Positions 50,579 to 58,488 of a stretch of DNA of 64,000 nt are shown piece by piece; positions within the stretch are counted from its first letter, which is position 1, and each line of letters opens with the position of its first letter. A program made the position numbers and the translations under genes. This DNA is from Holophagales bacterium. GTDB taxonomy: Bacteria > Acidobacteriota > Thermoanaerobaculia > Multivoradales > Multivoraceae. The DNA lies in contig VXZQ01000009.1 in the NCBI GenBank assembly GCA_009845425.1, positions 203,641 through 267,640 on the forward strand, given 5' to 3'. Under the pieces are notes generated by a model. It worked only from the letters and a program-made list of their open reading frames with translations, made no database searches and was not told where the DNA came from.

Positions 50579-51349
50579 TCAGAGCTCCTCGACCGCGATC
50601 GCCCGGACCCAGGTCGCTTCCAGCCGTTCCACGTTGAGCGGCATGCCGATGTAGAAGGCGCGGTCCTTCTTCAGCTTCTCGATGTTCACGAGGGGGTAGC
50701 AGACCGGGATGTTGTTGCCCAGCATGTTCCGGTGCGTCGGCGAGTTCCGGGGCTGCGGCGCCTGGAAGTCCGACTCGAAGCGAACGCCGGGGTAGCCGAC
50801 GGCCAGCAGTTTGATTCCCGTGTCGGCGAGCCACTTGCTCGTTTCCGCCGGCAGGGTCGGCTGCTCATTGTCGCGGAACGGGCTGCCGAGGATGACGATG
50901 TCGCCCCTGCGGACGTTGGAGAGGTGCTCGGGGAGGATCGGTTGGCCCACCTTGACGAGTTCGCCTTCGTCGTTCTCCTGCTCGACGGGTTCGAGCTGGT
51001 CGAGGTAGCAGACCGCCGCCGGGCCGAAGAACGTGTCGAGGGGCATCTCCCACAGGCCGAGGATGCCGTCCGGCAGACCCTCCCAGTGGTCCATGTGGCC
51101 CTTGCCGCCCTCGGTGTGCGATCCGCCGCAGTGGCCGCTGACCCGTCCGGGCGGCCAGTAGGCGTCGCCCTCCTTGCCGCCGATCAGGGTGTAGAGGGTG
51201 TCGTCGTAGGGGACGCGCCCTTCTTCGAGGATCCACGGAAGCCCGAAGACGTCCTTGTTCCCCTCCTCGACCGTGCCGTCGAGTCGGGTGATGCGTCCGA
51301 CCATGCGCGGGCTGAGGTCCACTACGTGGTGTCCTGCAAAGTCAATCAT
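50579..51349 (-). CDS. Cyclase-family protein
   Basis: A 256-residue cytoplasmic protein of the cyclase/formamidase fold. The expected region reads H-C-G-G-S-H-T-E-G-G-K-G-H-M-D-H-W-E, an unusual expanded version of the H-x-G-T-H-x-D-x-P-x-H metal site. D-I-V-I-L-G-S-P-F and L-L-A-V-G-Y-P-G-V are also family-like. It is the last gene of a TetR-led operon and overlaps the aldolase by eight bases, so it may hydrolyse a lactone or amide in the same route. The metal-site spacing differs enough that activity is uncertain. Confidence 0.75.
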   Translation of the reverse strand: MIDFAGHHVVDLSPRMVGRITRLDGTVEEGNKDVFGLPWILEEGRVPYDDTLYTLIGGKEGDAYWPPGRVSGHCGGSHTEGGKGHMDHWEGLPDGILGLWEMPLDTFFGPAAVCYLDQLEPVEQENDEGELVKVGQPILPEHLSNVRRGDIVILGSPFRDNEQPTLPAETSKWLADTGIKLLAVGYPGVRFESDFQAPQPRNSPTHRNMLGNNIPVCYPLVNIEKLKKDRAFYIGMPLNVERLEATWVRAIAVEEL

Positions 51350-52370
51350 CGTCGCTGTTCTCCTGATCCACGGACCACTCGCCCAGAGTGGCCAGTCCGT
51401 TCATGCGCGCGCGGTGGCGGAGCGCCGTCTGTCCGCTCGACTCGTCCGTCCTGCCGTCCCAGGCCTCGACCGGGGCGCGCCCGATGGCGCGGCCGAACGA
51501 AAAGCTGAGCGCCCAGGGCTGCGGGTCGAGCCGGTTCATCGCATCGAGGTGGGCGGTCGCGTCCAGGTCCGACTGGCCGCCGGACAGGAACCCGATCCCG
51601 GGCAGGGCGGGCGGTACGACCCGGCGCAGGCAGCGCAGCGTCTCCCGCGCCACGGTGTCGACGCCGGCCTGTTTGGCGCACTCGCTCCCCGATACGACCA
51701 TGTTCGTTTTCAGGACGATCTCCTCGGGCGCGACGCCGTGCTCGTACAGGGCTTCGAAGGTGCGGTGCAGGAAGCGCTCGGTGATCTCGAACTGGCGTTC
51801 GATCGGGTGGTCGCCCTTCATCTCGACCTCGGGCTCGACGATCGGCACGAGGTCGAACTGGTGCGCGAGCGCCGCGACCTCCGCGACGCTGCGGGCGTTG
51901 GAGACCAGCGCACGCTCGGTGGGAAGCTCGGGCCGCACGCGCGCGGCCACGCGCCATTTGATGAACGCCACGCCGCGTTCGCGCCAGCCTTCGAGCCGCT
52001 TCGCCAGACCGTCGAGACCGCGGGGCACGTACTCGTGCTCGGAGCCTCCGAGGAACTGCCAGCCGGTGGTCGGCGTGATGCCGAGAAGCAGCCCGCGCTC
52101 GGCGATGAGTTCGACCAGCGGCGTGCCGTCGCCGGCCCGCCGATCGAGCACATCGGGGAAGACGATGATGCTGGACAGGTGCTCGCCGAGCCCGGGGGTG
52201 CGGCAGATCATCTCCTGGAAGTCGGCCGCCGCGTCCTCGGTTCGCGCGTGGGTCGACTCGCCCCACCAGCCCCGCACGAGGCCCTTGAGCGGCACGTCGG
52301 CCGCGAAGATGCCCTTGCCGGGGGCGACCATCCGTTGTGCCGTCGCGGCCAGGGTCGATTCGCCTGTCAC
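51342..52370 (-). CDS. Class I fructose-bisphosphate aldolase family
   Basis: A 342-residue enzyme of the animal-type class I aldolase family. The Schiff-base lysine is Lys221 in I-V-L-K-T-N-M-V, with Lys138 in F-I-K-W-R and the acidic E-P-E-V-E-M-K near 179-185. F-L-S-G-G-Q-S (261-267) binds phosphate. It splits a ketose phosphate into two three-carbon units by a retro-aldol reaction. GTG 52370 overlaps the upstream epimerase gene by four bases. In this operon context the substrate may be a non-standard ketose phosphate supplied by the kinase and epimerase. The family usually has 340-360 residues, as here. Confidence 0.93.
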   Translation of the reverse strand: MTGESTLAATAQRMVAPGKGIFAADVPLKGLVRGWWGESTHARTEDAAADFQEMICRTPGLGEHLSSIIVFPDVLDRRAGDGTPLVELIAERGLLLGITPTTGWQFLGGSEHEYVPRGLDGLAKRLEGWRERGVAFIKWRVAARVRPELPTERALVSNARSVAEVAALAHQFDLVPIVEPEVEMKGDHPIERQFEITERFLHRTFEALYEHGVAPEEIVLKTNMVVSGSECAKQAGVDTVARETLRCLRRVVPPALPGIGFLSGGQSDLDATAHLDAMNRLDPQPWALSFSFGRAIGRAPVEAWDGRTDESSGQTALRHRARMNGLATLGEWSVDQENSDDD

Positions 52371-53287
52371 GCGCCGCCTCCTGCGGCGCCGCTTCCGGTC
52401 GCCGCCAGTTTGCCGCGGTAGAACTCGAGCCCCTCGCGCGCCGCTTCGTCGAGGTCGCGGTCGCGCGTCATGTCGCGCCACACCGCGAGCAGGTTGCCGA
52501 CGCCGCCGCCCATGTGGACGATCGGTTCCATCACGGTGTCGCGGTCGTAGTCGATCTCGTGCAGCGCGGCGACCACCTCGTCCCAGGGGATGTGACCCTG
52601 GCCGGGCGGCCGGCGGTTGTTCTCGCCGATGTGGAAGGTGCCGAGCTGGTCGCCGGCGCGAACGATCGCGTCTCCCAGCGAGTCCTCCTCGATGTTCATG
52701 TGGTACGTGTCGAGCATCATCTTCAGGTTCGGGCTGCCGACTTCGTCGAGGAAGCGGAGCGCCTCGTCGCAGGTGTTGACGAGGAAGTGCTCGAAGCGGT
52801 TCAGGACCTCGATGTGAAAGGTCACGTCGAGGTCCTCGGCGGTCTTCATCGCCTCCCGCATGGCGGCGACGGCGTGCGCCCAGCAACGCTCCTTGTCGCG
52901 GCCGTCGAGGCCCTGTCGCATGACGCCGGTGATCGCTCCGCCGACGTCGGCGCCGCCGCCCCCCCCCGCCATCTGCTGCATCTCGCTCGCCTTCTCGGCG
53001 AGGGCGCGCAGGTGCGCGATGCCGCGGCCGCGGTCCTCTTCCGAGTCGGAGTTGATGTCCTGCTTCGGGCCGAGCCCCGCCATGTAATTGATCCTGACTC
53101 CGTGTTCCGCCGCCGAGGCGACGAAGCGCTTCTTCTGCTCCGGCGTGTACAGGAAGAGCACGTCCTGCGAGAAGGACATGAGGTCGAAGCCGATCGCCGC
53201 GGCGCGGGCCATCCTGCGCTCGTACTCCTCGATGTCCTCCATCCACTCGTTGCCCCAGTAGTTGAAGGTGATTCCGATGCGTCCCAT
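52367..53287 (-). CDS. Sugar phosphate isomerase/epimerase family (TIM barrel)
   Basis: A 306-residue protein of the xylose-isomerase-like/AP-endonuclease-2 fold. Likely metal ligands are in H-I-E-V-L-N-R-F-E (Glu), M-L-D-T-Y-H-M-N-I-E-E (Asp, His), H-I-G-E-N-N-R-R and V-M-E-P-I-V (Glu), as in D-tagatose/D-psicose 3-epimerases. It would epimerise a ketose at C3 or isomerise a related sugar. A Gly run (G-G-G-G-G-A-D-V-G-G) inserts in one loop. It lies 21 bases after the PfkB gene and overlaps the aldolase gene by four bases. Confidence 0.88.
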   Translation of the reverse strand: MGRIGITFNYWGNEWMEDIEEYERRMARAAAIGFDLMSFSQDVLFLYTPEQKKRFVASAAEHGVRINYMAGLGPKQDINSDSEEDRGRGIAHLRALAEKASEMQQMAGGGGGADVGGAITGVMRQGLDGRDKERCWAHAVAAMREAMKTAEDLDVTFHIEVLNRFEHFLVNTCDEALRFLDEVGSPNLKMMLDTYHMNIEEDSLGDAIVRAGDQLGTFHIGENNRRPPGQGHIPWDEVVAALHEIDYDRDTVMEPIVHMGGGVGNLLAVWRDMTRDRDLDEAAREGLEFYRGKLAATGSGAAGGGA

Positions 53288-53308
53288 GCTCTTTCCTCTC
53301 CCGAGCCG

Positions 53309-54265
53309 CTACGAAGTGGAGGCCATGGCCGTTTGTTTCCTGGCCGGCTGCGCGGCCATCAGGGCCTCGGCCTGGTCCATCGACGGAATGCCCTTGCGGT
53401 TCCCCAGCACGGTGCAGTGCAGGGCCGCGACGGCCGACGAGAACGCAGCGCAGCGCTCGAGACTCCAGCCCCTGGCGAGCCCCACCAGGTAGGCGCCGTG
53501 AAAGGTGTCGCCGGCGCCCGTCGTGTCGACGACGTCGACCTCGAACGCGGGCGTGTGGAACTCCGCGTCGCGGGACACCGTGTAGCTGCCCCGCGGCCCC
53601 TCGGTCTGCACCACGACCCGCGGTCCAAGGTCGAGGGCCGCGCGGCCAGCCCGCCACACGTCTTTCTCGCCCGTGAGGTTCGGCGCGAAGCCCGAGCCGC
53701 AGATCAGGACGTCGGTCTCGGCTACGAGAGCCCGGGCCGGTTCGAGGACCTTGTGGCTGGTGGCGGCCGCGTCGAGGACGACCGTGCCCCCCGACTCCTT
53801 CATCCAGCGGGCCGCGGCGAGCGCCGCGGCGCCATGGCTGCCGTCGAGGTGGAGAATCCGAGCCGACTCGATGTACGGGCGGTCGAGGTCGTCGACGGTG
53901 AGGGGCCGGGAGAGGAAGCCACGCCGGAACGAGAACACGCGTTCGCCGGTCGCGGCGTCCACGTAGACGACGACCACGTGGTCTTCCGGACCCTCCCGGG
54001 GTACGAGGCGGCTTGTATCTACGCCGGCCCGCCCCAGTGACCGCCGCCGGTGCTCGCCGAGATCGTCGTCGCCCACGGTGTCCACGAAGCCGGTGCGAAG
54101 CCCGAACGTCGAGGCGACGAAGCAGGCAGTGCCCGCCGGCCCGCCATCGGCGACTGTGAAGTCGAGGAGTCCCCTCGGATCCTCCCACTTCGGCATCCGG
54201 TCGACCCGCAGCACGACATCGACGATGGCGAGGCCCAGGCCTACGACGTCGAGGCGGGTTTCCAA
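53309..54265 (-). CDS. PfkB-family carbohydrate kinase
   Basis: A 318-residue ribokinase-like kinase. N-terminal D-V-V-G-L-G-L-A-I-V-D and G-G-P-A-G-T-A are the substrate lid and sugar site. The anion hole and catalytic base D253 lie in D-T-T-G-A-G-D-T-F-H-G-A-Y, the family signature near the end. It would phosphorylate a sugar, probably the ketose made by the neighbouring epimerase, for cleavage by the aldolase. It lies 21 bases after the TetR gene. Sulfofructose kinase (YihV) also belongs to this family, but no residue diagnostic for that is claimed. Confidence 0.92.
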   Translation of the reverse strand: METRLDVVGLGLAIVDVVLRVDRMPKWEDPRGLLDFTVADGGPAGTACFVASTFGLRTGFVDTVGDDDLGEHRRRSLGRAGVDTSRLVPREGPEDHVVVVYVDAATGERVFSFRRGFLSRPLTVDDLDRPYIESARILHLDGSHGAAALAAARWMKESGGTVVLDAAATSHKVLEPARALVAETDVLICGSGFAPNLTGEKDVWRAGRAALDLGPRVVVQTEGPRGSYTVSRDAEFHTPAFEVDVVDTTGAGDTFHGAYLVGLARGWSLERCAAFSSAVAALHCTVLGNRKGIPSMDQAEALMAAQPARKQTAMASTS

Positions 54266-54286
54266 GCTGCGCTCGCGGGGGAACCG

Positions 54287-55030
54287 CTACCCGGTGCGCT
54301 TGGGGCGCGCTTCGACCGAGGGGAACTTGCGTTCGAGGCGCCGTAGTTCCTTCTCGATGCGGGGGCGAGTGTCGGGAGCGGCAAAGGCGAGCAGGCCGAC
54401 GTAGAAGCCGCACAGGCTCTTCAGCCGGTAGACCTCGTCGTCGAGGATGCCGAAGGCCCACTGGTCGAGGGCGAGTTCCCAGCCGACGTAGAGCTGTGTC
54501 TCCAGGAACGGCTGACCGACCGAAGTCTGCAGTTGACCGCTGGCGAGAGCGTCGCCAACCGCCGCGTGAATCAATGCCTTGAGCGAGCTGAGGCGCTTGC
54601 CCTCGTCCTGCTGGACCAGCCGTGCCCAGTGGCCGGTGCTGAAGTCGGCCACGATGAGCGGCCGCAGCAGGTCGCCGTTGTCGATCATGTAGCTGAGCAG
54701 GCCCTCCATGGCCCTCGCCGCGCGCCGCAACGGATCGCGGGCGGTGCGGGCGTCGGGCGCCGGCTCATCGAGACGCTGCACGGAATCGCGGATCAGCGCC
54801 TGGAGGATCTCCTCGCGGGAGCCGAGCAGGTTGTACAGCGTGGTGACGCTCAACCCCGCGCCCCGGGCCAGTTTACGCATCGAGAGTCCTTCGGGACCCG
54901 ATTCCTTCAGCAGGGTGCGGGCCGACTCGAGAATGCGCTGCCGGCGCGCCGCCACGTTCGCCTCGCGCCGGCTCATCGGTTCATCGGCCTTGAGGCTCTT
55001 GGTTTCGGCGTTCGTCATGGGTTCGCGCAT
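54287..55030 (-). CDS. TetR/AcrR-family regulator heading a sugar operon
   Basis: A 247-residue regulator. Residues about 30-75 form the TetR DNA-binding domain (R-R-Q-R-I-L-E-S-A-R-T-L-L, then L-S-M-R-K-L-A-R-G-A-G-L-S-V-T-T-L-Y-N-L-L-G-S-R-E-E-I). The C-terminal helical domain would bind an inducer. It is the first gene of a compact operon with kinase, epimerase, aldolase and cyclase, and probably regulates both that operon and the divergent gene at 55163. ATG 55030 and ATG 55018 are both possible. Confidence 0.92.
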   Translation of the reverse strand: MREPMTNAETKSLKADEPMSRREANVAARRQRILESARTLLKESGPEGLSMRKLARGAGLSVTTLYNLLGSREEILQALIRDSVQRLDEPAPDARTARDPLRRAARAMEGLLSYMIDNGDLLRPLIVADFSTGHWARLVQQDEGKRLSSLKALIHAAVGDALASGQLQTSVGQPFLETQLYVGWELALDQWAFGILDDEVYRLKSLCGFYVGLLAFAAPDTRPRIEKELRRLERKFPSVEARPKRTG

Positions 55031-55071
55031 GATGCCTGAGATGATACGCGTGTCCTGGTGGCTGTTCTAAA

Positions 55072-55095
55072 GATGTTACATTGTTCCAAGTTTGA
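55072..55095. promoter_or_regulatory. Candidate operator between TetR operon and divergent gene
   Basis: The run GTTACATTGTTCC (55075-55087) in an AT-rich patch lies between the divergent starts at 55030 and 55163. A similar 24-base stretch (17 of 24 identical by eye) lies at 63174-63197, before a TonB receptor gene and a divergent cytochrome gene. It may be a TetR-type site or a promoter element; no perfect symmetry is seen. Confidence 0.35.
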
Positions 55096-55162
55096 CCAGG
55101 TGCGCTGGCGTCCTCGCCGGCCGACACATCGCAGTTGACCGAGCAGACACGGGAGAACGAGA

Positions 55163-55792
55163 GTGGCCGATATCAACGTAGCCGAACTGGAACCGGTCGG
55201 AGAGTTCGGCTCGAAGGCGTGGTGCGAGGCGTGCGCCGAGTACGGCGTGCAGATGCTCGAAGACGGCGATCTACCGGCGGACACCGCGTGGGGATTCACC
55301 GAGATCTACACCCACCCGCCGGCGCGGCTGCTCGAGGGCGGACGCGAGAGGTCCGCGTACTACCTCATGGTCAAGGACGGCCGGATCACCGGCGGCGACG
55401 GCGCCCCCGACGAATGCAAGGCGCTGCCCGGCTTCCACATCGTGATGCCCTGGGCGTCGATCTGCAACCAGTCGCGCACCAAGTACGGCCGCGAGGGTCA
55501 GATGCGGCGGTCGGCTCAGGAGAAGGTCATGTTCCAGCAGATCGAGGAGTACGTGGGGCGGGCGAATCCTCTCGGGCTGGGCGGCGGTCCCAAGCATGTG
55601 TGGCCCCGCGAAGTCGGCATGGCGCTGGGCAAGGGCATGGAGGAGGGCGGCGGCCTGCACAACATCGCCGCGAGCCTTCAGACGTCCTCACCCGAGTTCG
55701 CGGACCTGCCCACGACCGACATGGCCGTCCCGGACTTCGAGGCGATGAGCGAGGAGCAGAAGCAGCGCTTCCTAGCGCTCCTCGGCATCTAG
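55163..55792 (+). CDS. Hypothetical protein divergent from TetR operon
   Basis: A 209-residue soluble protein, GTG start after GGGAGAACGAGAG. Notable parts: A-W-C-E-A-C-A-E-Y (a Cys pair spaced by two), E-I-Y-T-H-P-P-A-R-L and H-I-V-M-P-W-A-S-I-C-N-Q-S. I do not recognise the family; the mixed secondary structure and conserved-looking His/Cys/Trp residues suggest a small-ligand or metal-binding domain. It is divergent from the sugar operon and could be controlled by its TetR protein. Its last 21 bases overlap the convergent VWFA gene. Confidence 0.7.
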   Translation: MADINVAELEPVGEFGSKAWCEACAEYGVQMLEDGDLPADTAWGFTEIYTHPPARLLEGGRERSAYYLMVKDGRITGGDGAPDECKALPGFHIVMPWASICNQSRTKYGREGQMRRSAQEKVMFQQIEEYVGRANPLGLGGGPKHVWPREVGMALGKGMEEGGGLHNIAASLQTSSPEFADLPTTDMAVPDFEAMSEEQKQRFLALLGI

Positions 55793-58303
55793 GGCGAAGC
55801 GCACCGCGGTCCTGTACGTAGCCCCCACGGGTTCACCGTTCTCCATCGCCGGCCGGAAGACGGCCCGTCTCATCGCCGCGACGGCGTTCTCGGTCAGGCC
55901 GTGGGGCAACCGTTCGAGCACCTCGACACCGACGACGCAACCTTCCTCGTCGATGGTGACGCCGAGGCCGACGACGCCCTCGACGCCGGCTTGTATCGCT
56001 TCGTCGGTGTACTCGTGGGCGACCTGGTAGATCATCTCGCCCGGCCTGCGGTCCGGGTTGGCGACGGCGTCTGCCGCGCCCCGGGAGTGGCAGACCAGGA
56101 TCCTCGCCCGGTCGGGGATCGGCCCTTCCGGCGAGATTGCCAGGATGCTTCTGGCCTCGGCGACGCCCTCATCGGGCCTGCCCGAGTCGGCCAGCAGCCT
56201 GGCAAGGCTGTACCGCGGCGCCTGGGACGCCTCGTCGTCCATGACGGCGATCACGCGGCGGAACGCCTCCTCGGCCTCGACCACGTCCTGCTCCGTGCGA
56301 TCGGGTTTGTCGAAGAGCGCCACGCCGAGGGCATTCCAGGCCCGCGTTCGTAAACGGATGTCGTCCGTCAACTCCAGCGCCCGGCGGGCGGCGTCGGCCA
56401 TCGCTTCGAGTTCGGAGCGCTGGTAGTGGGTCGCCGCCTCGGCTAGCCACCACTCGGGCGTGTCGGACGGGGGCGGCGCTTCGGTGACCACGGCGGGGGC
56501 ATCGACCGCAGCCGGGGCGTTGCCGGCGTCCAGGTCGAAGGTGACGACGGAGGTCGTGGCGGCGAGATCGTCGCGCACGCCGACCGCGACGCGATGCGGC
56601 CCGGGCGCGGTCACCACGTCGACCGCGAACGGCCACGAAAGTTCCCGGGCGTCCTCGATCTCGCCCTCCTTCACCAGGACGGGAACGGGATGCTCCGTCA
56701 CCTCGGAAACGCGCCCCTCCCCGTCGATCACCTGGACCCACAGGCGGACCCTCGCCTCGTGACCGTCGGCGACCGGGGCCAGGGTCAGCGGGCCGATCGG
56801 GATCGCGACCAGCATCCTCGACTGGATGTCGCCGCTCTCGAGTTCGGCCTCGCTGCCCGCGCCGCGGACCGGCGCGATCCGGACCGCCATCGGGTTGGCG
56901 GCCTCTTCCATCGAAAGAGCCGCCAGCGTCAGGTCCGCCATCTCGGCCGAGACCGACTTGTCGATGTAGCTGTCGCGGTGGCGGATCGACAGGCGTCCGC
57001 GGTGGCGCCGCTTTGCCTCATCGGTCAGTTCGACCTCGATCCGGTGGGTGCTTCCCCGCTCGATGTGCGTCGCCGAGTAGCCGAGCGAGTAACGGTTCTG
57101 AAGGTCGCTCGCGATGCGGTCGAAGCCGCCCGCGAAGTTCCGCGTGTTGACGATCGCCCGGCCGCCGGTGCGGTCGGCCAGGCGGAGCAGCGGCTCCTCG
57201 AGGTTGTTGGCGCGGGTGAACTCGATGCTGGTGGAGAAGCGGAGGTCCGCGGCGTTCATGCCGCTGACGCGCGCGCCGGCGGCGGCGACGCTGTGGAAGG
57301 TCACGCCGTTCGCGTTGGCGAGCGAGGCGAGCTCGTCGAATCGCCGTGACAGGTCGTACTGGTAGGCCTCGAGGGAGGCGGCCTCCGTGTCGATGCTCCT
57401 TGGTGTGCTGCCGAGCCTTGCGTCGGGGAAGGGCCCCCGGGGGGTGCCGCGCCACCGCCCGCGCCGATCCTGGAACCTCTCCTCGAGCGCCCGGAACAGA
57501 TCCTCCGCCGGCCGCATGGGCAGCCCGTTGCTGATGTACAGAATGGCCTTGCGCCCCGGCAGGCCCGCCATCGTCCGGATCGCGTTCTCCAGGTTCACGA
57601 TCGAGCCGTCGACCTCGTTCCTGATCATTGCGGCGAAGTCGCGAATGAGCTCCATCACCGCGTTGATGCGCGCCTCGACCCAGTCGTCGTCGAGCTCGCG
57701 CAGGATGTCGAGACGCTGCGACTCGATGCGGTCGCGGCTGCCGACGACCCTCGCGACCTGGTGGGTCGCCTCCGCGACGCGCCAGGCCTCGGTGGTGAAC
57801 GGGAGCGCGACTTCGTATCTGCCCGAATCGTAGACGGCGAGCATCGCGCGGTCGTACGGGCTGAGCTGAGCGCTGAGGAAGTTGCGCAGGAAGGGCAGCA
57901 GCCGGTTGCGGTCCGTCGGCGTCAAGTTGTTGTTGTCGATGTAGACCATCAGGCTCAGCCGGTGCTCCGGCGGCGGCGGCTCGGCCGGGACGAACCGGTC
58001 CAGGTCGGTCTGCCGGGGTTGGCGGTCCCGGAAAGAGGATGCCGCCCGGTCCCGCGCGGTCGCGTCCAGGCCGTCCGTGAACTCGAAGAAGTTCGACAGC
58101 TCCACCGGGCGGCCGTCCTCCCGCACCTCGAAGTCGCCGGCCGTCAGGCCCGTCACCGGATTGCCGTCGCGGTCGGTGACCCAGACGTCGACGTTGACGA
58201 CGCGGACGTCGATCGTCTCGCCGAAGGTCTCGGGCGCGGGCTGCGCGCTGACGCTAGTCGAGCACAGCAGGAAGAGCGTTGCGACGGTGGCAGGACGTTT
58301 CAT
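55772..58303 (-). CDS. VWFA-related protein with C-terminal TonB-like domain
   Basis: An 843-residue exported protein. ATG 58303 opens a signal peptide (V-A-T-L-F-L-L-C-S-T-S-V-S-A). Next come V-D-V-R-V-V-N-V-D-V-W-V-T-D-R-x-G-N-P-V and a VWA-like domain of the acidobacterial type (L-S-L-M-V-Y-I-D-N-N-N, an incomplete MIDAS), as in VWFA-related proteins. A helical TPR-like part (W-W-L-A-E-A-A-T-H-Y-Q-R) follows. The last 90 residues resemble a TonB C-terminal domain (G-V-V-G-L-G-V-T-I-D-E-E-G-C-V-V, then A-V-F-R-P-A-M-E-N-G-E). It has no transmembrane TonB anchor, so energy transduction is unlikely. Confidence 0.85.
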   Translation of the reverse strand: MKRPATVATLFLLCSTSVSAQPAPETFGETIDVRVVNVDVWVTDRDGNPVTGLTAGDFEVREDGRPVELSNFFEFTDGLDATARDRAASSFRDRQPRQTDLDRFVPAEPPPPEHRLSLMVYIDNNNLTPTDRNRLLPFLRNFLSAQLSPYDRAMLAVYDSGRYEVALPFTTEAWRVAEATHQVARVVGSRDRIESQRLDILRELDDDWVEARINAVMELIRDFAAMIRNEVDGSIVNLENAIRTMAGLPGRKAILYISNGLPMRPAEDLFRALEERFQDRRGRWRGTPRGPFPDARLGSTPRSIDTEAASLEAYQYDLSRRFDELASLANANGVTFHSVAAAGARVSGMNAADLRFSTSIEFTRANNLEEPLLRLADRTGGRAIVNTRNFAGGFDRIASDLQNRYSLGYSATHIERGSTHRIEVELTDEAKRRHRGRLSIRHRDSYIDKSVSAEMADLTLAALSMEEAANPMAVRIAPVRGAGSEAELESGDIQSRMLVAIPIGPLTLAPVADGHEARVRLWVQVIDGEGRVSEVTEHPVPVLVKEGEIEDARELSWPFAVDVVTAPGPHRVAVGVRDDLAATTSVVTFDLDAGNAPAAVDAPAVVTEAPPPSDTPEWWLAEAATHYQRSELEAMADAARRALELTDDIRLRTRAWNALGVALFDKPDRTEQDVVEAEEAFRRVIAVMDDEASQAPRYSLARLLADSGRPDEGVAEARSILAISPEGPIPDRARILVCHSRGAADAVANPDRRPGEMIYQVAHEYTDEAIQAGVEGVVGLGVTIDEEGCVVGVEVLERLPHGLTENAVAAMRRAVFRPAMENGEPVGATYRTAVRFALDAEER

Positions 58304-58327
58304 CCTGGGCAAAGCGTATCTCTGGGT

Positions 58328-58484
58328 CGTCGGTGCGCCGGCCTTCTGGCCGGCTGCCGCCGGAGGCGGCCCAGGTAGCGCGCCGGCCGGAGGCCGGCTC
58401 CGCGTTGTGGCGTTGCTGCCGAAACTCGCGCACGCCGCTTCGCGGCAGCGCGCCTGATGCCGGCCAGAAGGCCGGCGCACCCAG
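58328..58484. repeat. Palindromic repeat family, copies 5 and 6 facing each other
   Basis: Copy 5 (58328-58370) reads cgtcGGTGCGCCGGCC-ttct-GGCCGGC. A further GC palindrome lies at 58378-58399, and copy 6, in opposite orientation, at 58456-58484. The last abuts the stop of the minus-strand PEP-utilising gene. The pair could form long stem-loops and may end that transcript. Confidence 0.85.
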
Positions 58485-58488
58485 TGGT

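Noticed and set aside
50579..55030. Sulfoquinovose (sulfo-EMP) operon
   Set aside because: Kinase and aldolase families fit, but no sulfoquinovosidase, SQ isomerase or sulfolactaldehyde enzyme is present, so the assignment is not supported.
9171..58484. CRISPR array made of the palindromic repeats
   Set aside because: Copies are kilobases apart and at gene edges with no regular spacers and no cas genes.
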